Source of the DNA: an uncultured Cellvibrionales bacterium
GTDB lineage: Bacteria; Pseudomonadota; Gammaproteobacteria; Pseudomonadales; Dasaniaceae
Direction of reading: 5' to 3'
Assembly (NCBI GenBank): GCA_913019905.1
Contig: CAJVZD010000009.1
Coordinates: 62,001 to 126,000 of the forward strand
Length of the DNA stretch: 64,000 bases
The notes under the pieces were generated by a model that saw only the letters and a list, made by a program, of their open reading frames with translations, did no database searches and was not told the origin of the DNA. Shown one piece after another: positions 21,477-31,274 of the stretch (positions are counted from its first letter, which is position 1; each line of letters opens with the position of its first letter). The position numbers were made by a program, and so were the translations under genes.

Positions 21477-22010
21477 GTGCTATTTAGTCTTGATGAAACA
21501 CAGGTGAATATTAAGGGTGATTGTTATATCGCTCACAATGCCACGGTAGTTGGTAATGTCAGCGTGGGTATTGATGCGAGTATCTGGTTTAATGTTGTCA
21601 TTCGCGGAGATTCTGAGTTGATTGCGATTGGTGATGGTAGCAATGTGCAGGATGGCTCAATACTGCATACCGATCCCGGGTACAAATTGACATTGGGAAA
21701 AGGTGTGACAGTAGGCCATAAGGCGATGCTTCATGGTTGTGCGGTGGACGATTACACTTTAATCGGCATCAATGCTGTCGTATTAAACGGCGCGAAAATC
21801 GGCAAACATTGTATTATTGGTGCCAATGCACTAATAACAGAAAATATGGTGATTCCGGACGGTTCACTGGTGGTCGGCTCCCCTGCAAAAATAAAGCGAG
21901 AGTTAGCGCCAGAACAACGGAAAATGCTGGAACTGCAAGCTCAGCATTATGTAGAGAACGGTAAGCGATTTAAAGCCGGTTTGAAGGAAGACAACTCGAG
22001 AGGTTTTTAG
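21477..22010 (+). CDS. gamma-class carbonic anhydrase family protein (YrdA-like)
   Basis: 177 aa from GTG 21477 with AAGGAG at 21465-21470. A left-handed beta-helix of hexapeptide repeats ([20 protein letters not shown], then [39 protein letters not shown]). Metal-binding histidines are in HTD, GHK and LHGC, as in trimeric gamma-carbonic anhydrases. Family members bind zinc or iron; many YrdA-type proteins show little CO2 hydration activity. Cytoplasmic. No partner genes nearby explain its role. Confidence 0.92.
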   Translation: MLFSLDETQVNIKGDCYIAHNATVVGNVSVGIDASIWFNVVIRGDSELIAIGDGSNVQDGSILHTDPGYKLTLGKGVTVGHKAMLHGCAVDDYTLIGINAVVLNGAKIGKHCIIGANALITENMVIPDGSLVVGSPAKIKRELAPEQRKMLELQAQHYVENGKRFKAGLKEDNSRGF

Positions 22011-22217
22011 ATCAAACAGAGATACTGTTAGCCGGCGCAAGGTTTAATTCTGCGTCGGAAACAAGTCGAATAGGCTGAGCTGTCTTTGTTTGAATTGTGT
22101 CGAGAGTGTTAGAGTTTTGCTAATGCACCGGCCAAAAAAATCACAGGGCTTTGAGAAGTGTTTGGCGAGTATGTTTGTGTTTGGTGTTTTACTGTTTCAG
22201 TTTGTGGAGAAGGTGTT

Positions 22218-22466
22218 TTGGCGGAAGTGGGTTCGTATAAAATGGATGGGCTGAATGGGGCGGCGTCTGATGCTGAAGAATTGGTGACCATTACGTCGCC
22301 CTGTGTTTCCATTTGCTTTCTAGATGAAAACGATATTTGTCAGGGGTGCTATCGTTCAGCACAAGAGATAACAGATTGGTCAGTGTTTAGTAATCAGGAA
22401 AAAAAAGTAGTTATGGACAGCGTAAAGAAACGCCATAGGAAGATGAATAAGCATTTACTCTTGTAG
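22218..22466 (+). CDS. DUF1289 family protein
   Basis: Small protein with the DUF1289 core SPCVSICFLDENDICQGCYR, followed by EITDWSVFSNQEKK. The cysteines CVSIC and CQGC suggest metal binding; the family is uncharacterised. I place the start at TTG 22218, behind GGAGAAGG (22206-22213), giving 82 aa; ATG 22242 is the alternative, and the longer frame from 22158 has an implausible Cys/Val-rich N-terminus. Confidence 0.82.
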   Translation: MAEVGSYKMDGLNGAASDAEELVTITSPCVSICFLDENDICQGCYRSAQEITDWSVFSNQEKKVVMDSVKKRHRKMNKHLLL

Positions 22467-22610
22467 CTTTTTTATGCGCTTGGTTGAAGTAATTGATGAT
22501 CCGTTCAAGTATTTGTTCTTCGCGGCACAAGAAGTTGTAGATTCTCTCTAACGGTTGGTTATCGCCGAAGCTGGGTACATTCAGATTTTTTGGAATGGCT
22601 GGAAATAAGG

Positions 22611-23882
22611 CTATTCTTCTATTTTTTTATGCATCGAAGCTTTTGCGGATTTTATTTTATTCTCTTTGACCTCAATGACTTCAAAATCATATTGGTCGAT
22701 TTGTACGCAAACTGCTGCATCGGGAAAAGATTCCAGCTTTTCCAGCAGCAATCCATTGAGTGTTTTCGGTCCTTCGGTCGGTAGCTCCCAATCGAGGTTT
22801 TTGTTTATCTCGCGAATCGTCGCAGTTCCATCAATCATTAAAGAACCATCGGCTAACATATAGATATCTTTCGATTGATCCGAAAGGTTTGAGGTGAATT
22901 CGCCGACAATTTCTTCGAGAATATCTTCCAGTGTCACAATTCCTTGTACCACACCGTATTCATCTACAACGATTGCAATTCGTCGTTTTTGCTTTTGGAA
23001 ATTGAAAAGCTGGGTGTGCAACGGTGTGGTTTCAGGAATGAAGTAGGGTTCACGAATCACCTCCATTAATTGCTCACGTTGCATTGCGCCGTGTTCGTTA
23101 ATGATTCGGCTTACATTCCTCTGGTGAAGAATACCGATAATGTTATTAATATCTTTTTGAAATACGGGGATGCGAGTGACTTCCAGTGTACGCATTTGGT
23201 CTAGCAAGACCTCGTCGCTATCGTCAAGATCGATCCCGAGTATTTCATTCCTGGGAATCATAATATCCTCGACCGATGCTTGTTCAAGGTCGAGGATATT
23301 GAGTAACATACCCTGGTGTCGTTGTGGTATGTGCGGCCCCGCGTCTCCAACGATTATTCTTAGTTCATCGGCACTGAGTTGCTCGTTCCCGTTATGATGA
23401 GGGTCAATCCCCAGTAATTTAAGCAGCCCGTTGGTGACTGAATTAATTGACCAAACGAGCGGGCCGAGCAATTTCATCATCGGCAACAAAATAGTGCTGG
23501 CGGGAAAGGCAATTTTTTCCGGATGCAGTGCGGCGATCGTTTTGGGAGTGATTTCTGCAAAAATGAGAACGACAACCGTCAAAATAACAGGTGCGATCGC
23601 AAGGCCGGCATCGCCCCACAGCCTAATCGCGACAACCGTAAATAAAGACGCTGTAATGAAGTTGACCAGGTTGTTGCCGATTAGGATTAAACTGATGAGT
23701 CGATCAGGTCTTTTTAGCAGGCGGCTGGCTCGTCGGGCACCCTTGTGTCCTTGCTTGCGCAAGTGCTTTAGTCTGTAACGATTAAGCGAGATCATGCCTG
23801 TTTCGGCACTAGAAAAGAACGCAGAACAAACAATTAATATGGCCAGAATAGTAAAAAGGAGGCCTACGGGTAACTCGTCCAA
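22611..23882 (-). CDS. CNNM/CBS/CorC_HlyC transporter-associated membrane protein (YfjD/CorB-like)
   Basis: 423 aa. N-terminal DUF21/CNNM domain with three to four membrane helices and the signature FFSSAETGMISLNRYRLKHL; then a CBS pair (about 205-330: VEDIMIPRNEILGIDL, IAIVVDEYGVVQGIVTLED) and a C-terminal CorC_HlyC domain (GSLMIDGTATIREINKNL, to VIEVKENKI). CNNM/CorB proteins are implicated in Mg2+ efflux or cobalt/magnesium resistance in the inner membrane. In many proteobacteria this gene sits beside ypjD and ffh, as here. ypjD follows upstream on the same strand with a 150-bp gap. Confidence 0.93.
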   Translation of the reverse strand: MDELPVGLLFTILAILIVCSAFFSSAETGMISLNRYRLKHLRKQGHKGARRASRLLKRPDRLISLILIGNNLVNFITASLFTVVAIRLWGDAGLAIAPVILTVVVLIFAEITPKTIAALHPEKIAFPASTILLPMMKLLGPLVWSINSVTNGLLKLLGIDPHHNGNEQLSADELRIIVGDAGPHIPQRHQGMLLNILDLEQASVEDIMIPRNEILGIDLDDSDEVLLDQMRTLEVTRIPVFQKDINNIIGILHQRNVSRIINEHGAMQREQLMEVIREPYFIPETTPLHTQLFNFQKQKRRIAIVVDEYGVVQGIVTLEDILEEIVGEFTSNLSDQSKDIYMLADGSLMIDGTATIREINKNLDWELPTEGPKTLNGLLLEKLESFPDAAVCVQIDQYDFEVIEVKENKIKSAKASMHKKIEE

Positions 23883-24035
23883 CGAGTGTTGTTCCTTGTC
23901 TTATTGAATTGGGGCTAATAGTGAAGAAAAAACTACTCGGATGCAACCGATTAAATGCTTAGTTGTGCACTGTCAATTTGTGGGCTGGGAGCGAATTTAT
24001 AGGGCAGCTCTTGCACGGCGGATAGATCAAAATGG

Positions 24036-24836
24036 CTAGAGGATTAGCTCGAGCACAAATTTACTACCAAAATAGCTTAGCATAAGAAAAATGAAGCCTC
24101 CGAAGGTCCACTTCGCGGCTGTTAGGTTTCGCCAGCCAAGTTTATATCTGCCCCACAATAACGCGGAGAAAATAAGCCAGGCAATACTGCTGAGGACTAT
24201 TTTGTGGGTTAGGTGCTGAGCAAAAATATCGTCGATAAATAACATGCCTGATAAAAGCGATATTGTTAAAAGGGCGACGCCAATCCATATCATTTCTATC
24301 AGCATTTGTTCCATTGTCTGCAGAGACGGCATCGCCCGCAAAATCCCGGCAATTTTATGCTGCTTTAGCTCGTGTATTTGCAGGGTCAAAATGGCTGCTT
24401 GTATAGCGGCGATTGTTAGGACGCTATAGGCCAGGATAGAGCATAAAATATGGGTGACTAAGCCTGGCGAGATTGAGGAAGAGAGTTCTCGTGGGGTTGA
24501 TGCCAGGGTGGAGGCGATGATCGACAATGCTGCGAATGGAAACAGAAAGCTCAGAAGTATCGTGCTGGCGCGGCGTCGCATTATGTTAATCAGGCTTATG
24601 GTTGTGATAAACCAAAATATCAAAGAAGATACCCGGAAAATACCCAGGTCCAAATTCTGATCGTGATAGATAGTTTGAAAAGCGCTGAATCCGTGTGCGA
24701 CAGCAGCGATCAGCCCCATACTAAAAAGCCATTCTACGCGCGGAGGATTTGTCGACTTGTTGAGCAGGTATTTACCCTGATAGATGGCCGCAAATAGATA
24801 AAAGCAGATAGCAATGACGTTAGCTGATATGATCAT
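24036..24836 (-). CDS. ypjD: inner-membrane cytochrome c assembly-type protein YpjD
   Basis: 266 aa with about eight hydrophobic helices, of the CcsA/CcmC-like superfamily. Matches YpjD in length and genome position next to ffh. The family's heme-handling WxWD motif is not obvious here, so heme export is uncertain; known YpjD proteins are of unclear function. ATG 24836. Divergent from ffh across about 260 bp that must carry both promoters. Confidence 0.88.
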   Translation of the reverse strand: MIISANVIAICFYLFAAIYQGKYLLNKSTNPPRVEWLFSMGLIAAVAHGFSAFQTIYHDQNLDLGIFRVSSLIFWFITTISLINIMRRRASTILLSFLFPFAALSIIASTLASTPRELSSSISPGLVTHILCSILAYSVLTIAAIQAAILTLQIHELKQHKIAGILRAMPSLQTMEQMLIEMIWIGVALLTISLLSGMLFIDDIFAQHLTHKIVLSSIAWLIFSALLWGRYKLGWRNLTAAKWTFGGFIFLMLSYFGSKFVLELIL

Positions 24837-25094
24837 CGAGTTATGTAATTAAGCCCATTATTGAAAGTAGTTATAGTGTAACACCCGGATTCTTTAGTTT
24901 TCTTTATATACGATCAATTCGAGTACAAATTTTATTTATTTCGATTTTTTGCTGTTATCGCTCGCGATGATTTTGGCTCAGCGAGTTTGCTCAGGTATAC
25001 TGAGCGGCTATTGCATTTTAACCCTGAAACTAACAAGTGTTGCCGTGTTTGGTGGCTCTATTTCCATTGCGACACTTCATAAGAAGACCTCGAC

Positions 25095-26468
25095 ATGTTT
25101 GAGAATTTAACAGAACGATTATCCCAGTCTCTTCGTAGCATAACCGGTCAGGCACGTCTGACGGAAGATAATATTAAGGAAACCTTGCGCGAAGTGCGAA
25201 TGGCGTTGCTTGAGGCGGATGTCGCTTTGTCAGTCGTAAAAGACTTTGTGGAAGCCGTAAAGCTGCGTGCGGTGGGACAGGAGGTTAGTAAAAGTCTGAG
25301 CCCGGGGCAAATGTTTGTCAGAATCGTCAATGACGAGCTTGAAAAAGTGATGGGCGAGGCCAATGAAGGGCTTAATTTGGCCACTCAGCCGCCAGCGATC
25401 ATTTTAATGGCTGGTCTGCAAGGAGCCGGTAAAACAACTTCTGTAGCAAAGTTGGCTCGCTATCTAAAAGATCAACAAAAAAAGAAGGTGATGGTCGTTA
25501 GTGCCGACGTTTATCGTCCTGCTGCCATCAAACAGCTCGAGACCCTTGCGAGTGAAGTAGGGGCGCTTTTTTCTCCTTCTACCATTGAGCAAAAACCCGT
25601 CGATATTGTCAACGCGGCCATTGCAGAGGCGAAAGTACAATTCGCCGACGTACTAATTGTCGATACTGCCGGTCGTTTGGCAATTGATGAAGAAATGATG
25701 GCTGAAATTAAACAATTACATTCTGTTGTTAATCCCATTGAAACGCTATTCGTCGTCGATGCAATGACGGGCCAGGATGCAGCCAACACAGCAAAAGCCT
25801 TTAACGACGTATTGCCCTTAACCGGGGTGATATTAACCAAGGCAGATGCCGATAGCCGCGGTGGTGCAGCACTTTCTGTGCGGCATATTACTGGAAAGCC
25901 GATTAAGTTCATGGGGGTTGGAGAGAAAGTAGACGCACTCGACCCGTTTTACCCCGATCGGATAGCTTCTCGAATATTGGGAATGGGTGATGTCCTATCT
26001 TTAATTGAAGAGGCTGAGCAGAAGCTCGATAAACAAAAGGCAGAAAAACTCGCCAAGAAAATAAAGAAAGGCAAAAAGTTTGATCTGGAGGATTTACGCG
26101 ATCAGCTGACACAAATGCAAAACATGGGTGGTATCGGCGGCATGTTGGATAAACTTCCCGGGATGGGAGGAATGTCGCAAATGGCTCAAGGTCAATTGGA
26201 CTCTAAAATGTTTACGCGTATGGAGGCGCTCATCAATTCGATGACACCAGCGGAACGCAAGAAGCCGGAGATACTTAATGGGTCCCGCAAGCGGAGAATA
26301 ACCCAGGGCTCGGGTACGGAAATTCAAGATCTGAACCGTTTAATCAAGCAACATAAACAGATGGCGAAGATGATGAAGAAAATGAAAACTAAAAGTGGAA
26401 TGGCAAATATGATGCGGGGCCTCAGTGGTATGATGCCACCCGGCGGAGGTGGCTTTCCCGGTCAATAA
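25095..26468 (+). CDS. ffh: signal recognition particle protein Ffh
   Basis: 457 aa, normal length. N domain (1-90), GTPase G domain with GLQGAGKTT (P-loop), VSADVYRPAA, DTAGRL and TKADADSRGG, then the methionine-rich M domain (about 300-457) with GGIGGMLDKLPGMGGMSQM and the RNA-binding SGSGT-like RRITQGSGTEIQDLNRLIKQ. Binds 4.5S RNA and delivers nascent inner-membrane proteins to FtsY. The 4.5S RNA gene is not in this window. Confidence 0.98.
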   Translation: MFENLTERLSQSLRSITGQARLTEDNIKETLREVRMALLEADVALSVVKDFVEAVKLRAVGQEVSKSLSPGQMFVRIVNDELEKVMGEANEGLNLATQPPAIILMAGLQGAGKTTSVAKLARYLKDQQKKKVMVVSADVYRPAAIKQLETLASEVGALFSPSTIEQKPVDIVNAAIAEAKVQFADVLIVDTAGRLAIDEEMMAEIKQLHSVVNPIETLFVVDAMTGQDAANTAKAFNDVLPLTGVILTKADADSRGGAALSVRHITGKPIKFMGVGEKVDALDPFYPDRIASRILGMGDVLSLIEEAEQKLDKQKAEKLAKKIKKGKKFDLEDLRDQLTQMQNMGGIGGMLDKLPGMGGMSQMAQGQLDSKMFTRMEALINSMTPAERKKPEILNGSRKRRITQGSGTEIQDLNRLIKQHKQMAKMMKKMKTKSGMANMMRGLSGMMPPGGGGFPGQ

Positions 26469-26574
26469 TGGCCAGATTGGGGTGTTGTTGTGGAAAATTT
26501 CGCATATTTGTCGCGAATGACACCACATATAGTGCCTAAGTGCCTGAAATATACATAAAAAACGCTTATAGTGG

Positions 26575-26603
26575 TTCCAAATTGAAAGGCTTTAAAGTAG
26601 AAT
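26575..26603 (+). promoter_or_regulatory. candidate sigma-70 promoter for rpsP operon
   Basis: TTCCAA (26575-26580), 17-base spacer, TAGAAT (26598-26603), about 100 bp upstream of rpsP. A reasonable -35/-10 pair, not verified. Confidence 0.4.
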
Positions 26604-26700
26604 ACCGCGCCTTTCCGGAGGAGCTAATTCACCCGGATTGTAAACTTTTTTCTGTGCGTCCTGATAACTAGGGCGCCCAATTGTTAGGAAATAGAACGTA

Positions 26701-26946
26701 ATGGTAACTATTCGTTTATCTCGTGGAGGCTCTAAAAAGCGCCCATTTTATCACTTGAATGTTAGTGATAGCCGCACATCTCGTGATGGTCGTTTCATTG
26801 AGCGTGTAGGTTTCTTTAACCCAACAGCTAGTGGTGCTGAAGAACGTCTTCGTGTTGATCAGGAGCGCGTAGATTATTGGGTCAGCAAAGGCGCAAAATT
26901 GTCTGATCGTGTTTCTAAACTCGTTTTAGATTCACAAGCTGCCTAA
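26701..26946 (+). CDS. rpsP: 30S ribosomal protein S16
   Basis: 81 aa, full length: [19 protein letters not shown], then [19 protein letters not shown], is the S16 signature. Component of the small ribosomal subunit body. First gene of the conserved rpsP-rimM-trmD-rplS unit; rimM starts 8 bp after its stop. Confidence 0.99.
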   Translation: MVTIRLSRGGSKKRPFYHLNVSDSRTSRDGRFIERVGFFNPTASGAEERLRVDQERVDYWVSKGAKLSDRVSKLVLDSQAA

Positions 26947-26954
26947 TTAGCGAT

Positions 26955-27503
26955 ATGCCAACGCCAACGAGTCCCGATGATATGGTAGTGATTGGTAAAA
27001 TCACTACCGTGTACGGAGTCAAAGGCTGGGTAAAGATACATTCTTATACGGATCCTATTGAGAATTTTCTAGGATATCAAGAATGTTATCTGGATCGGGG
27101 TGATCAGTGGGAACCGGTGGACTTTGAATCGATAAAGTTGCACGGTAAAGGCTTGGTTGCCCTAGTTGATGGTGTTAGTGATCGTGATGAAGCAAAACGC
27201 TTTTGTCAGCATGATATTGCCGTGCGTAGCGAAGAGCTTCCTAGGCTCAGTGCCGGTGAATTTTACTGGTATCAGCTTGAAGGCTTGAAGGTTTATACGG
27301 TCGGATCGAACGGGCAAGATCTGTTACTTGGGACAGTAGACCACGTGATGGAAACCGGCGCTAACGACGTGTTGGTTGTTCGTAAAAGCGAAGGTAGTAT
27401 TGACCAGTCAGAGCGACTGATTCCCTGGATAAAAGATCAGGTCATCAAAAGTGTCGATGTTGGTCAGGGAATAATTCGAGTTGAATGGGATCCGGAGTTT
27501 TAA
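26955..27503 (+). CDS. rimM: ribosome maturation factor RimM
   Basis: 182 aa with N-terminal RimM barrel (VVIGKITTVYGVKGWVKIHS) and the C-terminal PRC-type barrel (GEFYWYQLEGLKVY, then LIPWIKDQVIKSVDVGQGII). Assists 16S rRNA processing and 30S head assembly, binding S19. The stop codon overlaps a 12-bp palindrome AAACCCGGGTTT (27502-27513) in the gap before trmD. Confidence 0.98.
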   Translation: MPTPTSPDDMVVIGKITTVYGVKGWVKIHSYTDPIENFLGYQECYLDRGDQWEPVDFESIKLHGKGLVALVDGVSDRDEAKRFCQHDIAVRSEELPRLSAGEFYWYQLEGLKVYTVGSNGQDLLLGTVDHVMETGANDVLVVRKSEGSIDQSERLIPWIKDQVIKSVDVGQGIIRVEWDPEF

Positions 27504-27600
27504 ACCCGGGTTTGTGACAAAGATTATTGCTTCTGGTGGCATGTTTTCTAGGGTGCTATCAATTATTTGGATAGTTTCTAGAATCCTTACGGGCAAATAA

Positions 27601-28386
27601 ATGGGTGCGGCGGCGGTTCAATTTGGTGTTATCACGCTGTTTCCGGAAATGTTTTGTGCCGTTACCGATCATGGTATAAGCGGCAGAGCTGTCAATAAGG
27701 GGCTAGTAAGCCTACAAAGTTGGAATCCTCGAGACTATACCGAGGATAAACACAGAACCGTCGATGATCGCCCTTATGGTGGCGGACCGGGGATGGTAAT
27801 GAAAATTGATCCTTTGCGCGCATCGATTAGAGCGGCGAAGGACGAACTGGGTCAAGATAGTCGAGTAATCTACTTATCTCCCCAGGGGCGTAAGCTTGAT
27901 CAGGCGGGTGTAAAAGAATTATCCCGGCAGACAAAGTTAATATTGGTTGCAGGTCGCTATGAAGGTATAGACGAGCGACTGATCGAGTCAGAAATCGATG
28001 AAGAGTGGTCAATAGGCGACTACGTGCTGAGTGGCGGTGAATTGGCTGCGATGGTGTTGATCGATACAGTGGTTAGACAGATACCTGGTGCCCTTGGCCA
28101 CGATTTGTCTGCGCAACAAGATTCATTTGCTGATACTGGCACCGAATCTGATAGTGGTAATTCAGGTTTACTTGATTGTCCACACTATACTCGACCAGTC
28201 AGTGACAGCGGGTATGCAGTGCCGAGTGTTTTGTTAAGTGGTGATCACGAGAACATTCGTCGTTGGAGACTGAAACAGTCTTTAGGGCGAACTTGGTTGA
28301 GACGCCGTGAGCTTATTGAGCAGCGGATATTGACTGATGAAGAGAAAAACTTGTTAGCTGACTTTGTGAGAGAATCAGAGAGTTAG
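27601..28386 (+). CDS. trmD: tRNA (guanine-37-N1)-methyltransferase
   Basis: 261 aa. SPOUT-fold methyltransferase with the trefoil-knot SAM site: [67 protein letters not shown] and the C-terminal domain [17 protein letters not shown]. Methylates G37 next to the anticodon to prevent frameshifting. ATG 27601; a longer gap (97 bp) than usual separates it from rimM. Confidence 0.98.
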   Translation: MGAAAVQFGVITLFPEMFCAVTDHGISGRAVNKGLVSLQSWNPRDYTEDKHRTVDDRPYGGGPGMVMKIDPLRASIRAAKDELGQDSRVIYLSPQGRKLDQAGVKELSRQTKLILVAGRYEGIDERLIESEIDEEWSIGDYVLSGGELAAMVLIDTVVRQIPGALGHDLSAQQDSFADTGTESDSGNSGLLDCPHYTRPVSDSGYAVPSVLLSGDHENIRRWRLKQSLGRTWLRRRELIEQRILTDEEKNLLADFVRESES

Positions 28387-28456
28387 CGAGCAGTGTGGAT
28401 ATTAAACATTTAGACTATATGCATAGCTGTGAAGCTATCGATTTTAGGAGCCAGTT

Positions 28457-28813
28457 ATGAGCACCAACAAAATTATCGCTGAAATTGAAGCGGAACAAAT
28501 GAGTAAAGAAATACCTGATTTTGGCCCAGGCGATACTGTCGTCGTTCAGGTTAAAGTTAAAGAAGGCAGTCGTGAACGTCTGCAGGCTTTTGAAGGTGTC
28601 GTAATCGGCAAGCGTAACCGCGCGCTGAATTCTGCGTTTACAGTCCGTAAAATATCACACGGTGTCGGTGTGGAGCGAACGTTCCAAACTTACAGCCCGT
28701 TGATTGAGAGCATTTCGGTTAAACGCCGTGGTGATGTTCGTCAAGCGAAGCTTTACTACTTGCGTGAATTGAGCGGCCGTGCAGCTCGAATCAAAGAGAA
28801 ATTGGCAAGGTAA
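28457..28813 (+). CDS. rplS: 50S ribosomal protein L19
   Basis: 118 aa. Signature [74 protein letters not shown]. Lies at the 30S/50S interface. Preceded by TTTAGGAG; last gene of the rpsP unit and followed by a clear terminator. Confidence 0.99.
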   Translation: MSTNKIIAEIEAEQMSKEIPDFGPGDTVVVQVKVKEGSRERLQAFEGVVIGKRNRALNSAFTVRKISHGVGVERTFQTYSPLIESISVKRRGDVRQAKLYYLRELSGRAARIKEKLAR

Positions 28814-28844
28814 GATTTGGGCTACAATCTCCCAAGTGAAATTG

Positions 28845-28871
28845 AAAAGGCAGCCATTGGCTGCCTTTTTT
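28845..28871 (+). terminator. rho-independent terminator of the rpsP-rplS operon
   Basis: GGCAGCC and GGCTGCC pair around ATT, with AAAA before and a run of T after, 32 bp beyond the rplS stop. Confidence 0.9.
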
Positions 28872-28908
28872 GTATTCGGCATTTGTCATCCTACGTTTGG
28901 CGGCCATT

Positions 28909-29021
28909 GTTTTGACAATATGGGTTGTTGACAACAATAGTTTTGACAACGTCTGTTTTGACAAGCATTGTCTTTAAAGCCAGAGTGTTGATAATCCGAG
29001 TTCGAGTAATCCGAGCATTTT
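28909..29021. repeat. short tandem repeats (15-16 bp) between rplS and xerD
   Basis: Four units at 28909-28969 share a gttttgacaa core (gttttgacaatatgg, gttgttgacaacaata, gttttgacaacgtct, gttttgacaagcatt). A second two-unit repeat, taatccgagttcgag and taatccgagcatttt, follows at 28992-29021. They fill the space between terminator and xerD. Confidence 0.6.
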
Positions 29022-29048
29022 CACAAGGTCGTTATATAGGCGTTAGTA

Positions 29049-29951
29049 ATGGATGTTGGCAGCGGTGACAATCTTCTAATCGATAGTTTTCTGGACTCTA
29101 TGTGGATGGAAAAGGGTTTAAGTAAAAATACGCTATCGTCCTACCGCTTAGATTTAAAGTATTTTGATCAGTGGCTTACAGAAATTGGTCAAACGATGGT
29201 GACAGTCGACAAGAGTCATATCATTGCTTATTTGTCGCGCCGGCTTGAAACAAAAAAATCGGCTAGATCAACGGCGAGACTATTGTCTTGTCTTCGGGGG
29301 TTTTATCGGTATCTGGTTCGAGAATCGATCATAACTGTCGATCCAACACTGGATATCGATAGCCCGAAGCTCGGACGTCCCTTGCCAAAATCATTGAGTG
29401 AAGAAGATGTAGAGACTTTGTTGGAAGCACCCGACACGGATGATCCCTTAGAGTTGCGAGATCGAGCGATGCTCGAGTTACTGTATGCTTCTGGGTTGAG
29501 GGTGACGGAATTAATATCTCTGCAGCTAGGCCAAATTAGCATGTCGCAGGGAGTCGTTCGGGTGATGGGTAAAGGCAGTAAAGAGCGTTTGGTTCCTACC
29601 GGTGAAGTGGCGCTGCACTGGCTGCAGCGGTATATTCAGTCGGGCCGTCCATTATTGTTGGGAGCAAAGCTGAGCGAGGTGGTTTTTCCATCGAAAAGAG
29701 GGAATATGATGACCCGGCAGACATTTTGGCACCGCGTGAAGTTGTACGCTACCCGGGCCGGGATTAACAAGCCGCTGTCTCCGCATACGCTGCGCCATGC
29801 CTTTGCTACTCATCTAATCAATCACGGCGCTGACTTAAGGGTGGTGCAGTTGTTACTCGGGCATAGTGACTTGAGCACCACTCAAATCTATACTCATGTT
29901 GCCCGGGCTCGAATGAAGAGTTTACATGGGGAACATCATCCTCGGGGATGA
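29049..29951 (+). CDS. xerD: site-specific tyrosine recombinase XerD
   Basis: 300 aa. N-terminal SAM-like core-binding domain (FLDSMWMEKGLSKNTLSSYR) and C-terminal catalytic domain with the R-H-R-H-Y set in YASGLRVTELISL, HTLRHAFATHL, LLGHSDLSTTQIYTHV (Tyr281). With XerC it resolves chromosome dimers at dif. Its position before dsbC-hom matches pseudomonads and relatives, supporting housekeeping XerD rather than a phage integrase. Confidence 0.95.
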   Translation: MDVGSGDNLLIDSFLDSMWMEKGLSKNTLSSYRLDLKYFDQWLTEIGQTMVTVDKSHIIAYLSRRLETKKSARSTARLLSCLRGFYRYLVRESIITVDPTLDIDSPKLGRPLPKSLSEEDVETLLEAPDTDDPLELRDRAMLELLYASGLRVTELISLQLGQISMSQGVVRVMGKGSKERLVPTGEVALHWLQRYIQSGRPLLLGAKLSEVVFPSKRGNMMTRQTFWHRVKLYATRAGINKPLSPHTLRHAFATHLINHGADLRVVQLLLGHSDLSTTQIYTHVARARMKSLHGEHHPRG

Positions 29952-29955
29952 GCAC

Positions 29956-29969
29956 CCTAATAGATTAGG
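29956..29969. repeat. small palindrome after xerD
   Basis: CCTAAT-AG-ATTAGG, four bases after the xerD stop. Too short and without a T-run to be a clear terminator. Confidence 0.35.
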
Positions 29970-30253
29970 CGTAACAGCGCACAGACTGAAAGCTTAGTAC
30001 CAGCTCCCGATTTAGCGGCAGCTAATCAACGAATCTATCAATGCGCTGGATGATAGTCACTGTTGAATAGTTGGCGGTATTGATAGTCCCCCTTTTGTGT
30101 TTTATTGGATTTAGAGATGCTTCTTCGAGGAACCTTGCTGGGAGCCTGCTTTCTAAACGAAAAGTTGATACAATTGGCTATTGCAGGATCGTAATTGATT
30201 TCATCGTTATGGTCGTTAAATAGGTTTCTAAAAATTACATAGAGAATTATCGA

Positions 30254-31099
30254 ATGAAACTGTTACTGAACTTGTCTGTTACTTTTCTGTTTTTATCATT
30301 TTCCTTGACGGGATATTCTGCAAACGATCGAAAAGTGAATGGTATGAGCGCGGAAACGTCAGTTACCACGCCGAATGAAGTAGAGATGGCTATTCGTAGC
30401 GCATTTAAAATGAGTCGCCCAAATATAGTGGTCGAGTCGATAAAGCCCAGTGTTATCGATAATATATATGAGGTTAAAGTGGCCGGTGGACCCGTTCTGT
30501 ATACCAGTGCCAACGGCCAGTTTTTTGTATTGGGTGATATCTATGGTGTTGAGCCGGGTGGGTTTGTCAATTTGGCTGAACAGGTACGAGAGGGCGAGAG
30601 AATGTCGCTCTTAGCGAATGTAAGAACTGAAGACATGATCGTTTTCTCTCCTCAGAAATTGCCCGCGAAAGCCACATTAACCGTTTTTACCGATGTCGAT
30701 TGTTTCTATTGCCAAAAGCTGCATAAAGAAGTGCCTGATTTGAATCGCGTCGGTATAGAAGTTCGTTATCTGGCCTACCCGAGAGCGGGCGTTGGTTCCG
30801 ATGCATACAATAAAATTGCTTCTGCCTGGTGTGCCGATGATCGACAAAGTTCTTTAACGAAATTAAAAAATCGTCAGTTTATCCCTATCAATGTGTGTGC
30901 AAATAATCCGGTTGAAAGCCAGTATAATTTGGGCCAGAAAATGGGCGTGACGGGTACACCGGCGTTGGTGACGTCGAAAGGTCGCTTAATGCCTGGCTAC
31001 ATTCCTACCTTGCGACTAGCGAGTGTATTGGGCGTGGAAGTAGATCCAGTAATCGCCGCAGAGCTTCAACGAAAAGAAGATGCTGCAGCAAAAAAATAA
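30254..31099 (+). CDS. dsbC: periplasmic thiol:disulfide isomerase DsbC
   Basis: 281 aa. Signal peptide about 1-22 (MKLLLNLSVTFLFLSFSLTG), N-terminal dimerisation domain, then a thioredoxin fold with the active pair C150-FY-C153 and a cis-Pro loop near GVTGTPALV. DsbC usually has CGYC; Phe in place of Gly is a modest variant. Rearranges wrong disulfides in the periplasm and is kept reduced by DsbD, which is not in view. Followed by a strong terminator. Confidence 0.94.
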   Translation: MKLLLNLSVTFLFLSFSLTGYSANDRKVNGMSAETSVTTPNEVEMAIRSAFKMSRPNIVVESIKPSVIDNIYEVKVAGGPVLYTSANGQFFVLGDIYGVEPGGFVNLAEQVREGERMSLLANVRTEDMIVFSPQKLPAKATLTVFTDVDCFYCQKLHKEVPDLNRVGIEVRYLAYPRAGVGSDAYNKIASAWCADDRQSSLTKLKNRQFIPINVCANNPVESQYNLGQKMGVTGTPALVTSKGRLMPGYIPTLRLASVLGVEVDPVIAAELQRKEDAAAKK

Positions 31100-31121
31100 T
31101 ATACGGATTGACTATAAAAAT

Positions 31122-31144
31122 GGCGCCAGTGGCGCCTTTTTTTT
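31122..31144 (+). terminator. rho-independent terminator after dsbC
   Basis: GGCGCC-AGT-GGCGCC followed by eight T, starting 22 bp after the dsbC stop. Confidence 0.9.
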
Positions 31145-31274
31145 GAGAAAAATTTCCTGAAGTGTATTGGCGCGATGGCTTTGCGAGCTTAGCTGAAATA
31201 CAATCACTTCTTTTTTAAAATGTGGTGTTTCGAACACTGCAATTGTTCGATAGTTATTGCGAAGGGAGAAAGAA

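Noticed and set aside
29049-29951. Phage or genomic-island integrase
   Set aside because: Length, motifs and position before dsbC-hom fit the housekeeping XerD, and no island border is near.
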